64,000 bases of DNA from NCBI GenBank assembly GCA_000514715.1, contig KI911459.1, forward strand, positions 615,594 to 679,593. Reading direction: 5' to 3'. The notes below the pieces were generated by a model. It was not told where the DNA came from. It saw nothing but the letters and a program-made list of their open reading frames with translations, and searched no databases. This document shows, one piece after another, positions 8,631-17,459 of this stretch (the stretch's first letter is position 1; each line of letters starts with the position of its first letter). This DNA comes from Streptomyces sp. CNH099. Its GTDB lineage: Bacteria; Actinomycetota; Actinomycetes; Streptomycetales; Streptomycetaceae. Both the position numbers and the translations under genes were made by a program.

Positions 8631-8679
8631 TTGACGTCCTCCGGGTGCCCGGTTACGTTCGATTCAACGTTCTGTTGAA
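8631..8679 (+). promoter_or_regulatory. promoter with overlapping palindromic operator
   Basis: TTGACG (8631-8636) and TACGTT (8654-8659) are separated by 17 bases. The perfect palindrome TTCAACGTTCTGTTGAA (8663-8679) covers the expected start point, which suggests a repressor. IclR-family regulators often bind palindromes of this size; the regulator is not identified in this window. Confidence 0.6.
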
Positions 8680-8693
8680 ACCGGGAGGGTTGC

Positions 8694-10001
8694 ATGGCGG
8701 CGCAGGACGACCCGGCCGCGACGTCGATCGGCGCCCCCGTCAGGGCCCGGATCGACGCCTCCCTCGCCCCCGTCGACGCCGCACTCGCCCGCCGGTACCC
8801 CGGCGACCCCGGCACCCGCCAGCCCGTGCACACCGTCTACGTCCCCGCCGACGCCTTCGGCGCCCGTACCGTACGGGACTGGGGCCGGCAGGCCCTCGAC
8901 GCGCTCGACGCGCACGCGCCCGACGCCGGCGCGCTCGCCGCGGCGCTCGGGCTCGCCGAGGGCGCGGCGGGGGAGGTGTACGAGCGGGTGCGGGCCAAGT
9001 TGGTGCGCGAGCCGGTCGAGGACCTGCGCGTCGACTTCGAGGACGGCTACGGCCCCCGCCCCGACGACGAGGAGGACGCCGCCGCCGTGGCCGCCGCCCG
9101 GGTGGTCGCGGACGCCGTCGCCGCCGGCGGCGCACCGCCGTACGTCGGCATCCGCGCCAAGTGCCTGGAGGCCGCCGTCCGCGACCGCGGCATCCGCACG
9201 CTCGACCTCTTCCTCACCGCGCTGCTGCGGGCGGGCGGCGGCGCGCTGCCGGACGGGCTGGCGCTGACGCTGCCGAAGGTCACGTACCCGGAGCAGGTGG
9301 GCGCGATGGCCGAGCTGCTGGGTGAGTTCGAGCGCGCGCACGGGCTCGCGGCCGGGCGGCTCGGCTTCGAGATCCAGATCGAGACGACCCAGGCGATCCT
9401 CGGCGCCGACGGCCGCGCCACGGTCGCGCGGATGATCGACGCGGCCGGCGGCCGGGCGACGGGGCTGCACTACGGCACGTTCGACTACAGCGCCGCGTGC
9501 GGGGTGGCCGCGGCCCACCAGTCGCCGGACCACCCGGTGGCCGACCACGCGAAGGCCGTGATGCAGGTGGCCGCGGCCGGGACGGGCGTGCGGCTGTCCG
9601 ACGGGTCGGTGAACGTGCTGCCGGTCGGCGGCACGGAACGGGTGCACGCGGCCTGGCGGCTGCACTACGGGCTGGTGCGGCGGTCGCTGGCGCGCGCGTT
9701 CTACCAGGGGTGGGACATGCATCCGGGGCAGCTGCCGACGCGGTATGCGGCGGTGTACGCGTTCTGCCGGGAGGGGCTGGACGCGGCGTGCGCCCGGCTG
9801 GCGGCGTACGCGGGGCGCACGGCGGGCGCGGGCGGCGGGGCCGGCGGCGTACTCGACGAGCCGGCGACGGCGCGGGCGCTCAGCGGCTACCTGCGGCGCG
9901 GGCTGGACTGCGGGGCGGTGGACGCGGCGGAGGTCACCGAGCGGACGGGGCTGGGGCGGGCGGACCTGGACGCGCTGGCGGGACGGCCGCCGCGGCCCTG
10001 A
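8694..10001 (+). CDS. DUF6986 / HpcH-HpaI-citrate-lyase-like protein
   Basis: This 435-residue protein resembles the citrate lyase beta/HpcH-HpaI aldolase TIM-barrel superfamily and is close to the DUF6986 proteins of Streptomyces. Metal-site-like motifs are DLRVDFEDGYG (acidic pair) and FEIQIETTQAILG (Glu pair), with LHYGTFDYSAACG further on. Members of the superfamily cleave or form C-C bonds on 2-oxoacids or malyl-CoA-like esters, but the reaction here is unknown. GGGAGG precedes ATG 8694. The gene has its own regulated promoter and a terminator overlapping its 3' end, so it is monocistronic. Confidence 0.75.
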   Translation: MAAQDDPAATSIGAPVRARIDASLAPVDAALARRYPGDPGTRQPVHTVYVPADAFGARTVRDWGRQALDALDAHAPDAGALAAALGLAEGAAGEVYERVRAKLVREPVEDLRVDFEDGYGPRPDDEEDAAAVAAARVVADAVAAGGAPPYVGIRAKCLEAAVRDRGIRTLDLFLTALLRAGGGALPDGLALTLPKVTYPEQVGAMAELLGEFERAHGLAAGRLGFEIQIETTQAILGADGRATVARMIDAAGGRATGLHYGTFDYSAACGVAAAHQSPDHPVADHAKAVMQVAAAGTGVRLSDGSVNVLPVGGTERVHAAWRLHYGLVRRSLARAFYQGWDMHPGQLPTRYAAVYAFCREGLDAACARLAAYAGRTAGAGGGAGGVLDEPATARALSGYLRRGLDCGAVDAAEVTERTGLGRADLDALAGRPPRP

Positions 10002-10013
10002 GGGCGGCGGCCG
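9984..10013 (+). terminator. intrinsic terminator overlapping the stop of the DUF6986 gene
   Basis: CGGCCGCCGC pairs perfectly with GCGGCGGCCG (10-bp stem, 10-base loop containing the TGA). The next gene is convergent. Confidence 0.65.
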
Positions 10014-10174
10014 ACCGGGGACCCCGCCCCCGCCCCCGCCCCGCTCCCGGTACGGCCGGCCTGCCGGTGGCGAGGCGTGCGTGTCGGAGGAGCGGCCTAC
10101 CCTGGGGCGGGAGTGCGGGGAACACGGGTTCTGCGGCGCCGCATGCGGACCGGGTCCCGGTGGGCGTGCCCGGG

Positions 10175-11368
10175 TTACGGCGTCGCCGCCCGGAGCAGGC
10201 CGCGGCGGGCGAATCCGGCGTACAGGTCGCGTATGCCCGTCTCCCACGGGGGCGCCTGCTCGCTGGTGGTGACGGTGTTGCGCAGGGTGCCGAGCAGCGG
10301 GGTGGAGATCTCCACGAGGTCGCCCTCGCGGTGGGTGAACCCGCTGCCCGGGGCGCCGCGGTCCGCGGTGGGCGCGAAGAGCGTGCCCGTGAACAGCACG
10401 ACGCCGTCCGGGTACTGGTGGCGCCGGCTGACCGCCTGGGCGACCAGCGTCTCCAGCGGGCGGCTGATGCGCGCCATGTCGGAGGAGTCGCGCAGCGAGA
10501 AGCCGTCCTCGCCCTGCACCGACAGGCCGATCGTCGCCTCGCGTACGGAGTCGACGGTGAAGCCGTCATCGGTGAGGCGGACGAACGGGCCGAGGGCGGT
10601 GGAGGCGTTGTTGTCCTTCGCCTGGGGCAGCAGCAGGGCGCTGCGGCCCTCCACGTCGCGGAGGTTCACGTCGTTGCCCAGGGTGACGCCCGCGATGCGG
10701 CCGTCCGAGGCGACGACGAGGACCAGTTCGGGCTCGGGGTTGTTCCACTGGGAGACCTCGGCGACGCCGACGGGCGCCCCGTACCCGACGGCCGACAGCA
10801 CCGGGCCCTTGGTGAAGATCTCCGCGTCCGGGCCGAGGCCGACCTCCAGGTACTGCGACCACAGGCCCTGCTCGCGCAGCCACGCCAGCAGCTCGACGGC
10901 CTCCGGGCTGCCGGCCCGTACCGTCTCCAGCCGGGTGCCGAGCCGGGCGCCGATCCGCGCGCGGATCTCGTCCGCCGCGGCGGCGGCGCCGCCGGCACGC
11001 TCCTCGATGACCCGCTCCATCATGCTGTCCGCGAACGTCACCCCGGCCGCCTTGAGCACCTGCAGGTCCACCGGCGCCAGCAGCCTCGCCCGGTCCGCGG
11101 CCCCGGCGGCGGTGGCCGCCAGCACCTCGCCGAGCGGCCAGCTCCGCCCGCCCGCCGCGCCGCGGACGCGGGCGGCGGCGTCGGGACGCTCCAGCAGGTC
11201 CGAGACGGTCGGCCCGAGGGCGGTGACGTCGACGAGGACGTCGCCGCGGACGGTCACCAGGCTCGGGCCGCCGTCCGCGGGGTCGAGGAGGCGGCCGACC
11301 AGCAGGGCGGCGTCCGCGTCCGCGGGCAGGACGTCCGCGGGGGCGGAGGGGATCTCACGGGGGGCCAT
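10175..11368 (-). CDS. fumarylacetoacetate hydrolase (FAH) family protein
   Basis: This 397-residue FAH-superfamily enzyme has the C-terminal metal-binding barrel, including GDxVLVDV-like VRGDVLVDV, an EPELVLVV acidic metal-ligand motif, GVTLGNDVNLRD and GDLVEI. Long FAH proteins of this size near sugar genes are often 2-keto-3-deoxy sugar-acid dehydratases. The adjacent LacI regulator and ROK kinase favour a sugar or sugar-acid role over aromatic catabolism; this is inference. ATG 11368 is chosen at the start of MAPREIPS, with GAAAGG a little far upstream. An imperfect inverted repeat, TTCGCATGATGATCGGAA (11414-11431), lies in its promoter region. Confidence 0.82.
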   Translation of the reverse strand: MAPREIPSAPADVLPADADAALLVGRLLDPADGGPSLVTVRGDVLVDVTALGPTVSDLLERPDAAARVRGAAGGRSWPLGEVLAATAAGAADRARLLAPVDLQVLKAAGVTFADSMMERVIEERAGGAAAAADEIRARIGARLGTRLETVRAGSPEAVELLAWLREQGLWSQYLEVGLGPDAEIFTKGPVLSAVGYGAPVGVAEVSQWNNPEPELVLVVASDGRIAGVTLGNDVNLRDVEGRSALLLPQAKDNNASTALGPFVRLTDDGFTVDSVREATIGLSVQGEDGFSLRDSSDMARISRPLETLVAQAVSRRHQYPDGVVLFTGTLFAPTADRGAPGSGFTHREGDLVEISTPLLGTLRNTVTTSEQAPPWETGIRDLYAGFARRGLLRAATP

Positions 11369-11527
11369 GGGGATGCGGCCTTTCTGTGCGCGTGGCGGCG
11401 GGCTCGTGCTGACTTCGCATGATGATCGGAACACGGCCGCCGGGGGAAGGGGGAGCCCCCGGGGCGAAGTTCCGCGCACGCACTGCCCGGCGGACGCGAC
11501 GTGCCACCGCGGGCCGGCCGTTCCGGC

Positions 11528-12568
11528 TCAGCCCGCCGGCGGGCGCTCGCCCGAGCCGCGGGCGACCAGCCGCGTCGGCAGCACCAGCCGCTCCGGGTCG
11601 CCGGCCGCGCCTTCGAGGCGCTGGAAGAGCCGGACGGCCGCGCGCCGGCCCAGCTCCGCGGGGTCCTGGGCGACGACGGTGATCCCGGGGGAGAGCAGGT
11701 CGGCCAGCTCGAAGTCGTCGAAGCCGACGAGGGCCACGGGCCGCCCGCCCGCCGCCAGCGTCCGCACGGCGGTGACGGTGACCCGGTTGTTGCCGGTGAA
11801 CAGCGCGGAGACCGGATCCGGTCCCGTCGTCATCCGCAGGCACTCCGCCGCCACCCGGGCCGGCTCCGTGCTGTCCAGCGACGTCCACGCCCCGGCGACC
11901 GGCAGGCCGGCGCCGGCCATCGCCGCGCGGTAGCCGCGCAGCCGCTCGGCGGCGGTGTGGATACGGGGGTGGTCGCCGATGAAGCCGATGCGGCGGTGCC
12001 CGTGCCCGACGAGGTGCTCGACCGCCCGGCGGGCGCCGCCGTAGTTGTCGGACAGTACGGTGTCGGCGCTGATCCGCCCCGGCGGCCGGTCGACGAAGAC
12101 GGCGGCGATCCCCGCGGCCAGCTCCGGTTCCAGATAGCGGTGGTCGGTGCTCGCCGGCACGACCACCAGCCCGTCGACCCGGCGCGCGCACAGCGCGAGC
12201 ACCAGCTCCTCCTCGCGCCCGGGGTCCTCGCCGCTGGAGCCGTGGACGAGCAGCGAGCCGTGCGCCCGGGCGACGTCCTCGACGGCCCCGCTCAGCGGGG
12301 CGTAGAACGGATCGGCCAGGTCCTCCAGCACCAGCCCGACGGTGGCGGTGCGGCCCTTGCGCAGGATGCGCGCGCTGTCGTTGCGGCGGAAGCCGAGCGC
12401 GTCGATGGCGTCCCGGACCCGCCGCTCGGTCTCCTGCGTGACGCCGGGCTCGCCGTTGACCACCCGCGAGACCGTCTTCAGGCCGACGCCCGCGCGGGCG
12501 GCGACGTCCTTCATCGTCGGACGGCTGCCGTAGCGGGGCCGCTGCGGGCCGGGAAGGTGATCGGACAC
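11528..12568 (-). CDS. LacI-family transcriptional regulator
   Basis: This 346-residue LacI/GalR regulator has an N-terminal helix-turn-helix at about residues 18-40 (TMKDVAARAGVGLKTVSRVV) followed by the hinge and a periplasmic-binding-like effector domain (VGLVLEDLADPFYAPL, VDRPPG, GFIGDHP, FTGNN, VGFDDFELAD). It should repress sugar genes until a sugar binds. GTG 12568 is 20 bases from a perfect 12-bp palindrome in the intergenic space it shares with the ROK kinase, so autoregulation and control of the kinase are likely. FAH lies downstream on the same strand. Confidence 0.93.
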   Translation of the reverse strand: MSDHLPGPQRPRYGSRPTMKDVAARAGVGLKTVSRVVNGEPGVTQETERRVRDAIDALGFRRNDSARILRKGRTATVGLVLEDLADPFYAPLSGAVEDVARAHGSLLVHGSSGEDPGREEELVLALCARRVDGLVVVPASTDHRYLEPELAAGIAAVFVDRPPGRISADTVLSDNYGGARRAVEHLVGHGHRRIGFIGDHPRIHTAAERLRGYRAAMAGAGLPVAGAWTSLDSTEPARVAAECLRMTTGPDPVSALFTGNNRVTVTAVRTLAAGGRPVALVGFDDFELADLLSPGITVVAQDPAELGRRAAVRLFQRLEGAAGDPERLVLPTRLVARGSGERPPAG

Positions 12569-12588
12569 GCGCCTGATGATAAGGGCTA

Positions 12589-12600
12589 GACAACGTTGTC
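12589..12600. promoter_or_regulatory. probable LacI operator
   Basis: GACAACGTTGTC is a perfect palindrome with the central CG step typical of LacI-family sites. It lies between the divergent LacI regulator and ROK kinase genes. Confidence 0.75.
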
Positions 12601-12667
12601 ACCCTCCGGGCAGACTGACCGCGGACCGCCCCCGCCCGCCCGACCCGCACCTCCAGGAGACGCCACG

Positions 12668-13642
12668 ATGGTCGCCGCCCAGCCGACCGGGCTCGTCGCC
12701 GCGCTCGACATCGGCGGTACGAAGACCGCCGCGGCCCTGGTCGACGCCGGCGGCCGGCTCCTCGCCCGGGCCCGGCGGCCCACGCCCGCCGGCGGGACCG
12801 GCGAGGAGGTCATGGCCGCCGTGACCGGGGTGCTGCGCGAACTGGCCGCCGCCGACCCCGCCGGCTGGGCCCGCGCCGGCGCCCTCGGCATCGGCAGCGC
12901 CGGCCCCGTGGACGCCCAGACGGGCACCGTCCGGCCCGTCAACATCCCCGGCTGGCGCGACTACCCGCTGGTGGCCGCCGTGCGCGAGGTCACCGGCGCC
13001 CGGCCGGTGGTGCTCGTCGGCGACGGCGTCGCCATGGCCGCCGCCGAGCACTGGCAGGGCGCGGCCCGCGGCCGGTCCGCGGCGCTGTGCATGGTCGTCT
13101 CCACCGGGGTCGGCGGCGGGCTCGTCCTGGACGGCCGGCCGTACGCCGGGCCCACCGGCAACTCCGGCCACATCGGCCACATCGCCGTCGACCTCGACGG
13201 CGACCCGTGCCCCTGCGGCGGGCGCGGCTGCGTCGAGCGGATCGCCTCGGGCCCCAACATCGCCCGCCGCGCCCTCGCCGACGGCTGGACACCGGGCCCG
13301 GACGGCGACGACACCGCCGCCGGCGTCGCCGCGGCGGCCCGCGCCGGCGACCCCGTGGCGCTCGCCTCCTTCGACCGGGCGGCGCAGGCGCTGGCCGCGG
13401 GCATCGCCGCCACCGCGACCCTGGTCGAGATCGAGGCCGCGGTGATCGGCGGCGGGGTGGCGGCGGCCGGGGAACTGCTGTTCGCGCCGGTGCGGCGGCA
13501 TCTGAAGACCTATGCCGCGCTGTCGTACGCCGCGAACGTGGCGGTCGTCCCGGCGCACCTCGGCACGGACGCGGGGCTGATCGGCGCCGCCGCCGCGGCG
13601 GCGCAGAAGCTGGGCCTGCGGCGGTTCACCGCCCCCGGCTGA
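12668..13642 (+). CDS. ROK-family sugar kinase
   Basis: This 324-residue ROK protein lacks a DNA-binding domain and so is a kinase rather than a repressor. It has the N-terminal phosphate-binding loop DIGGTKTAAALVD, the sugar-site GHIGHIAVD and the ROK zinc motif CPCGGRGCVE. The substrate is probably glucose or another hexose or amino sugar, phosphorylated with ATP in the cytoplasm. AGGAG lies about 8 bases before ATG 12668. It is divergent from the LacI regulator and ends at a large convergent terminator. Confidence 0.9.
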   Translation: MVAAQPTGLVAALDIGGTKTAAALVDAGGRLLARARRPTPAGGTGEEVMAAVTGVLRELAAADPAGWARAGALGIGSAGPVDAQTGTVRPVNIPGWRDYPLVAAVREVTGARPVVLVGDGVAMAAAEHWQGAARGRSAALCMVVSTGVGGGLVLDGRPYAGPTGNSGHIGHIAVDLDGDPCPCGGRGCVERIASGPNIARRALADGWTPGPDGDDTAAGVAAAARAGDPVALASFDRAAQALAAGIAATATLVEIEAAVIGGGVAAAGELLFAPVRRHLKTYAALSYAANVAVVPAHLGTDAGLIGAAAAAAQKLGLRRFTAPG

Positions 13643-13713
13643 CGGCCGGGCGCGGTGCGGGGCCGCGGCCCGGCGCGTACGGCGGCGGCGCTACCGGGCC
13701 GGCGCCACCGCGG

Positions 13714-13756
13714 GCGGGTGCGGCGCCGCGTGCGTCAGGCGCGGCGCCGCACCCGC
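13714..13756. terminator. bidirectional terminator between ROK kinase and alpha-galactosidase
   Basis: A perfect 17-bp GC-rich stem (13714-13730 with 13740-13756) closes a 9-base loop between two convergent genes. Confidence 0.8.
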
Positions 13757-13785
13757 CCTGCGCTGCGGCGGGGTGCGGCCGGGCG

Positions 13786-15906
13786 TCAGCAGCCGAACCG
13801 CGCGTCCGCCCAGTCGGCGTGGTCGTAGTCCACGCCGTCGCCGCCGTCGGTGACGACCAGCCGTACGGACTCGGCGCCGCCGATGTCCGCGGACAGCGGC
13901 CGGGCCGGGTCGGCGCCCGTCAGCACGCCGGACTCCGCGACCCTGGCGCCGTCGGCCCAGACCTCGAAGGCCACCGAGCCTCTCCCAGAGGCTTCGCCCT
14001 GGGCGGTACCCCCATTGCCGGTCTCGTCGTCCAGCCCGACCTCGGCGCTGAACGTCTCGCACCGCTCGCCGGTGTAGAACCCGATGTCGCTGACGGCGTG
14101 CACGCCCAGCCCTTTGGCGTACGTCCGGCCGCCGATGGTGAGCGGCCCGCCGTCGCCCGCCGCCTGCTCGCCGACGCTGGTGTCGCGCTCGACCGGCCCC
14201 CAGCCGTTGCCGGCCTCCAGCCACTGCCAGTCGCTCGCGTACGTCGTCCCCGCGGGCGGACTCGCGACCACGTACGCCGCGCCCGCCGAGGTCAGGGACA
14301 CGGCGGTGCCGGACGGCGCGGAGTAGCCGGCCGTCAGCGGAAACTCCTGCCGGCCGGTCGCGGCGTCCGCGGGGGCGGTGAGCCGCCAGACGGTGGTGAG
14401 CGTGCCGCCCGGCACGATCTGCTCCGCGGTGGTGGGCGAGCCGGTCTCCACCCGCCAGCCGGCGGGGGCGTCGAAGCCGACGGTGACGTTCTTCGCCGGG
14501 GTGATGCCGGTGTTGCGGAACGTCGTCGTCACCTCGGCCGCGCCGCCGGCCTCGACGTACGGCGCGGAACCGGCGCCGAACTCGGCGGCGGGCGGGTACG
14601 ACCCGGCGCCGGCACCGGGCCAGAGGCGGTAGAGCACGGTGCCGTGCCCGGGCACCGTCGCGGAGATCCCGCCGCCGGTGTTGAAGTCCTCGTGCCGCCA
14701 CAGGTCGCGCATCCGGTAGCCGTCCGCGGCCGGCAGGCCGACGGCCTCGGCGGTGGTGGAGATGCGCTGCGGCGCGGCCGACTCGTTGAACAGCGCCACG
14801 GCGCGGCTGCCGTCCGCCATCTCCTTGGCGACGACCCAGCGGCCGTCGTCGGCGGAGACCACGGCGCCCTGCCTGCCCAGCGGGTCCTGGTCGACGGCGA
14901 TGACCTCCTCGTTGCCGAGGATCTCGAACGTCGCCTCGTCGGCGGTGCGCAGGTCCGAGCCGATGAGCAGCGGCGCCGCCATGATCGACCACATCGAGAA
15001 GTGCGTGCGGTACTCGGTGTCGGTCATGCCGCCGTTGCCGACCTCCAGCATGTCCGGGTCGTTCCAGTGGCCCGGACCGGCGTACTCGGCGAGCGGCAGG
15101 TTCTGCTTCATGATGCCGAGCATGCTCGACCAGTTGTCGCTGATGTCGCCGGTCGTACGCCACAGGTGGCCGACGTCCGCGGCCCACTCCCAGGGCTCGT
15201 TCTGGCCCCACTCGCAGATGCTGTAGACGATCGGCCGGCCCGTGGTCTCGGACGCGGCCCGCAGCGCGTCGCGCATCCTGGTGTAGCGCTGGACGGCGTC
15301 GACGCCCTGGTTGTTGCAGTTGTCGTACTTGAGGTAGTCGATGCCCCACTCGGCGAACTGCATCGCGTCGCTCTCCTCGTGCCCGAGGGCACCGGGGAAG
15401 CCGGCCGGGTTGCAGGTCCTGGTGCCGGCGCTGGTGTAGATGCCGATCTTCAGCCCCTTGGCGTGGACGTAGTCCGCCACCGCCTTGATCCCGTCGGGGA
15501 AGCGCACGGGGTCGGGGACCAGCTTGCCGTTCGCGTCCCGTTCGGGCAGGGCCCAGCAGTCGTCGAGGTTCACGTACTCGTAGCCGGCGTCCTTCAGGCC
15601 CCGTTCGACGAAGATGTCCGCGATGCCCTTGACCATCTCGTGGTCGAACTCCGCCCGGCAGTGGGTGGAGTTCCAGTTGTTGAAGCCCATCGGCGGGGTC
15701 CTGGCCAGCCCGTCGGGCAGCCGGAGGTCCGGCCCGCCGGCCGGCTGCGCGGCGGCGGTCGCGCTCGTGCGCTGCGGTTGGGCTCCCGTGGGCGCCGCCA
15801 CGGCGGGCGCGGCGAGGGCCGCGCACAGTGCGACCGCCCCCGCGGCGCCGGTCACCGCGCGCAGGTGGGATCTGACGGCCCGTCGTGCGGATGGCAGTTT
15901 CCGCAT
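13786..15906 (-). CDS. secreted GH27 alpha-galactosidase with NEW3-like and NPCBM domains
   Basis: This 706-residue exported glycosidase hydrolyses terminal alpha-galactosides. It has a Sec-type signal (RR-rich start, hydrophobic core, cut near APAVAAPTG). The GH27 barrel follows, with PPMGFNNWN, nucleophile Asp195 in YLKYDNCNN, and acid/base Asp254 in WRTTGD. A C-terminal beta domain, a NEW3-like linker domain (about 475-560) and an NPCBM carbohydrate-binding module complete it. GAGGAG precedes ATG 15906. In the NPCBM, residues GGTAQGEASG interrupt an otherwise canonical DDETGN-RGSVAFEVW; a 35-bp repeat encodes the insertion. The gene is divergent from the sugar ABC transporter, which probably imports its products. 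Confidence 0.92.
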   Translation of the reverse strand: MRKLPSARRAVRSHLRAVTGAAGAVALCAALAAPAVAAPTGAQPQRTSATAAAQPAGGPDLRLPDGLARTPPMGFNNWNSTHCRAEFDHEMVKGIADIFVERGLKDAGYEYVNLDDCWALPERDANGKLVPDPVRFPDGIKAVADYVHAKGLKIGIYTSAGTRTCNPAGFPGALGHEESDAMQFAEWGIDYLKYDNCNNQGVDAVQRYTRMRDALRAASETTGRPIVYSICEWGQNEPWEWAADVGHLWRTTGDISDNWSSMLGIMKQNLPLAEYAGPGHWNDPDMLEVGNGGMTDTEYRTHFSMWSIMAAPLLIGSDLRTADEATFEILGNEEVIAVDQDPLGRQGAVVSADDGRWVVAKEMADGSRAVALFNESAAPQRISTTAEAVGLPAADGYRMRDLWRHEDFNTGGGISATVPGHGTVLYRLWPGAGAGSYPPAAEFGAGSAPYVEAGGAAEVTTTFRNTGITPAKNVTVGFDAPAGWRVETGSPTTAEQIVPGGTLTTVWRLTAPADAATGRQEFPLTAGYSAPSGTAVSLTSAGAAYVVASPPAGTTYASDWQWLEAGNGWGPVERDTSVGEQAAGDGGPLTIGGRTYAKGLGVHAVSDIGFYTGERCETFSAEVGLDDETGNGGTAQGEASGRGSVAFEVWADGARVAESGVLTGADPARPLSADIGGAESVRLVVTDGGDGVDYDHADWADARFGC
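13979..14013 (-). repeat. 35-bp palindrome-bearing repeat, in-frame copy in the alpha-galactosidase
   Basis: On the coding strand it begins GGGGGTACCGCCCAG and ends CTGGGAGAGG. It matches the etfA copy at all but three positions and is read in the same frame (GGTAQGEASG). Confidence 0.85.
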
Positions 15907-16040
15907 CGGATCCACTCCTCTGGGTGGGGTGCTGCGAAGGTTCTTCCTCATGGACGCGTCACACGAGCGTTTACGGTAGAGCTTGTTCGACTCTGTCGGA
16001 AGAGATGCCGTAACAGTTGGCTGACCCGCGGTCAAAACCC

Positions 16041-16104
16041 TTGACAGTGCCCCAGGGGGGAGGTGTGATCCCACAATCTTCGTTCGGTTGTGTTTGGTTA
16101 ACAC
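16041..16104 (+). promoter_or_regulatory. promoter and palindromic operator of the sugar ABC transporter
   Basis: TTGACA (16041-16046) and TGTGAT (16064-16069) are 17 bases apart. Downstream, between the probable start point and the ribosome site, lies GTGTTTGGTTAACAC (16090-16104), perfect 5-bp arms around TGGTT, a candidate site for a sugar-responsive repressor. The rest of 15907-16121 also serves the divergent alpha-galactosidase and holds TTACGG/CCGTAA arms (15971 and 16008). Confidence 0.6.
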
Positions 16105-16121
16105 TCCAGGGAAGGGGAGCG

Positions 16122-17453
16122 ATGAGCGCCTCATCTTCTGCCAGCAGGACTGTAGGCCGCCCCACCACCGCACTACCGATGTCGCGCCGGAGCCTGCTGC
16201 GAGGAGCCGCCCTGGGCGCCGGCGCCGTCACCCTCCCGGCCCTCCTCGCCGCTTGCGGAAGCGGCCCGGGCGGGGACGGCAACACCGTGACGATGGGATC
16301 GAACGCCTCCGACGAGGTGCCCCGCAAGGCACTCCAGGACGTGCTCGACGCGTTCGAGAAGAAGTCGGGTAAGACGGTCGAGGTCAACACCGTCGACCAC
16401 AACACGTTCCAGGAGAACATCAACCGCTATCTGCAGGGCCGGCCGGACGACGTGTTCACGTGGTTCGCCGGCTACCGCATGCAGTTCTTCGCCGAGCGCG
16501 GGCTGCTCGCCGAGATCAGCGACCTGTGGAAGGGCTTCGACGGCTTCTCCGACGCGCTGAAGGACCAGTCCACCGGCGCCGACGGCAAGCAGTACTTCGT
16601 GCCGATGTACTACTACCCGTGGGCGGTCTTCTACCGGAAGAGCGTCTTCGAGCAGGGCGGCTACGAGATCCCGGAGACCTTCGACCAGTACACCGCCCTG
16701 GCCAGGCAGATGCAGAAGGAAGGTCTGGTCCCCTTCGCCTTCGGTGACAAGGACGGCTGGCCGGCCATGGGCACGTTCGACTACCTCAACATGCGCGCCA
16801 ACGGCTACGACTTCCACAAGTCGCTGATGGCCGGCGAGGAGTCCTGGACCGACCCCCGGGTGCGCGAGGTCTTCGACCTGTGGCGCGGCCTCATGCCGTA
16901 CCACGACGAGGGCGCCAACGGCCGCACCTGGCAGGAGGCCGCCCAGTCGCTCGCCCTGAAGAAGACCGGCATGGGGGTGTTCGGCCTGCCGCTGCCCGGC
17001 CAGCAGTTCTCCGAGGCGGACCGCGAGGACCTCGACTTCTTCCCCTTCCCGGAGATCACCCCCGAGCACGGCCGGGACGCGGTCGAAGCCCCGATCGACG
17101 GCTACCTCATGTCGTCCAAGGCCAAGAACGAGGAGGCCGCGCGGGAGCTGCTGAAGTACCTGGCCACCCCGGCGGCCGAGGAGACGTACCTGAAGTCCGA
17201 CCCCAACAACGTCGCCGTCCACTCCGGCGCCGACACCTCCTCCTACGGCCCGCTGCAGAAGAAGGCCGCCGAGCTGGTCTCGGGCGCCAAGCAGATATCC
17301 CAGTTCCTCGACCGGGACACCCGCCCCGACTTCGCCTCGACGGTCATGATCAAGGCGTTCCAGGACTTCATCGACGACCCCGACGACATCGACGGCCTGC
17401 TCAGCGGCATCGAGGCACAGAAGAAGACCATCTTCACCGAGGGCCAGGAGTAG
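16122..17453 (+). CDS. sugar ABC transporter substrate-binding lipoprotein (CUT1)
   Basis: This 443-residue extracytoplasmic solute-binding protein has a twin-arginine motif (SRRSLLRG, residues 21-28) and a lipobox (LLAAC, Cys45), so it is a Tat-exported lipoprotein. The mature domain is typical of family 1 sugar-binding proteins, with DAFEKKSGKTVEV, the hinge YYPWAVFYRKSVFE and a C-terminal EEAARELLKYL helix. ATG 16122 follows AAGGGGAG. It starts a three-gene operon with two permeases. The divergent alpha-galactosidase suggests galactosides such as melibiose or raffinose, but this is inference. Confidence 0.93.
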   Translation: MSASSSASRTVGRPTTALPMSRRSLLRGAALGAGAVTLPALLAACGSGPGGDGNTVTMGSNASDEVPRKALQDVLDAFEKKSGKTVEVNTVDHNTFQENINRYLQGRPDDVFTWFAGYRMQFFAERGLLAEISDLWKGFDGFSDALKDQSTGADGKQYFVPMYYYPWAVFYRKSVFEQGGYEIPETFDQYTALARQMQKEGLVPFAFGDKDGWPAMGTFDYLNMRANGYDFHKSLMAGEESWTDPRVREVFDLWRGLMPYHDEGANGRTWQEAAQSLALKKTGMGVFGLPLPGQQFSEADREDLDFFPFPEITPEHGRDAVEAPIDGYLMSSKAKNEEAARELLKYLATPAAEETYLKSDPNNVAVHSGADTSSYGPLQKKAAELVSGAKQISQFLDRDTRPDFASTVMIKAFQDFIDDPDDIDGLLSGIEAQKKTIFTEGQE

Positions 17454-17459
17454 TCCGCC

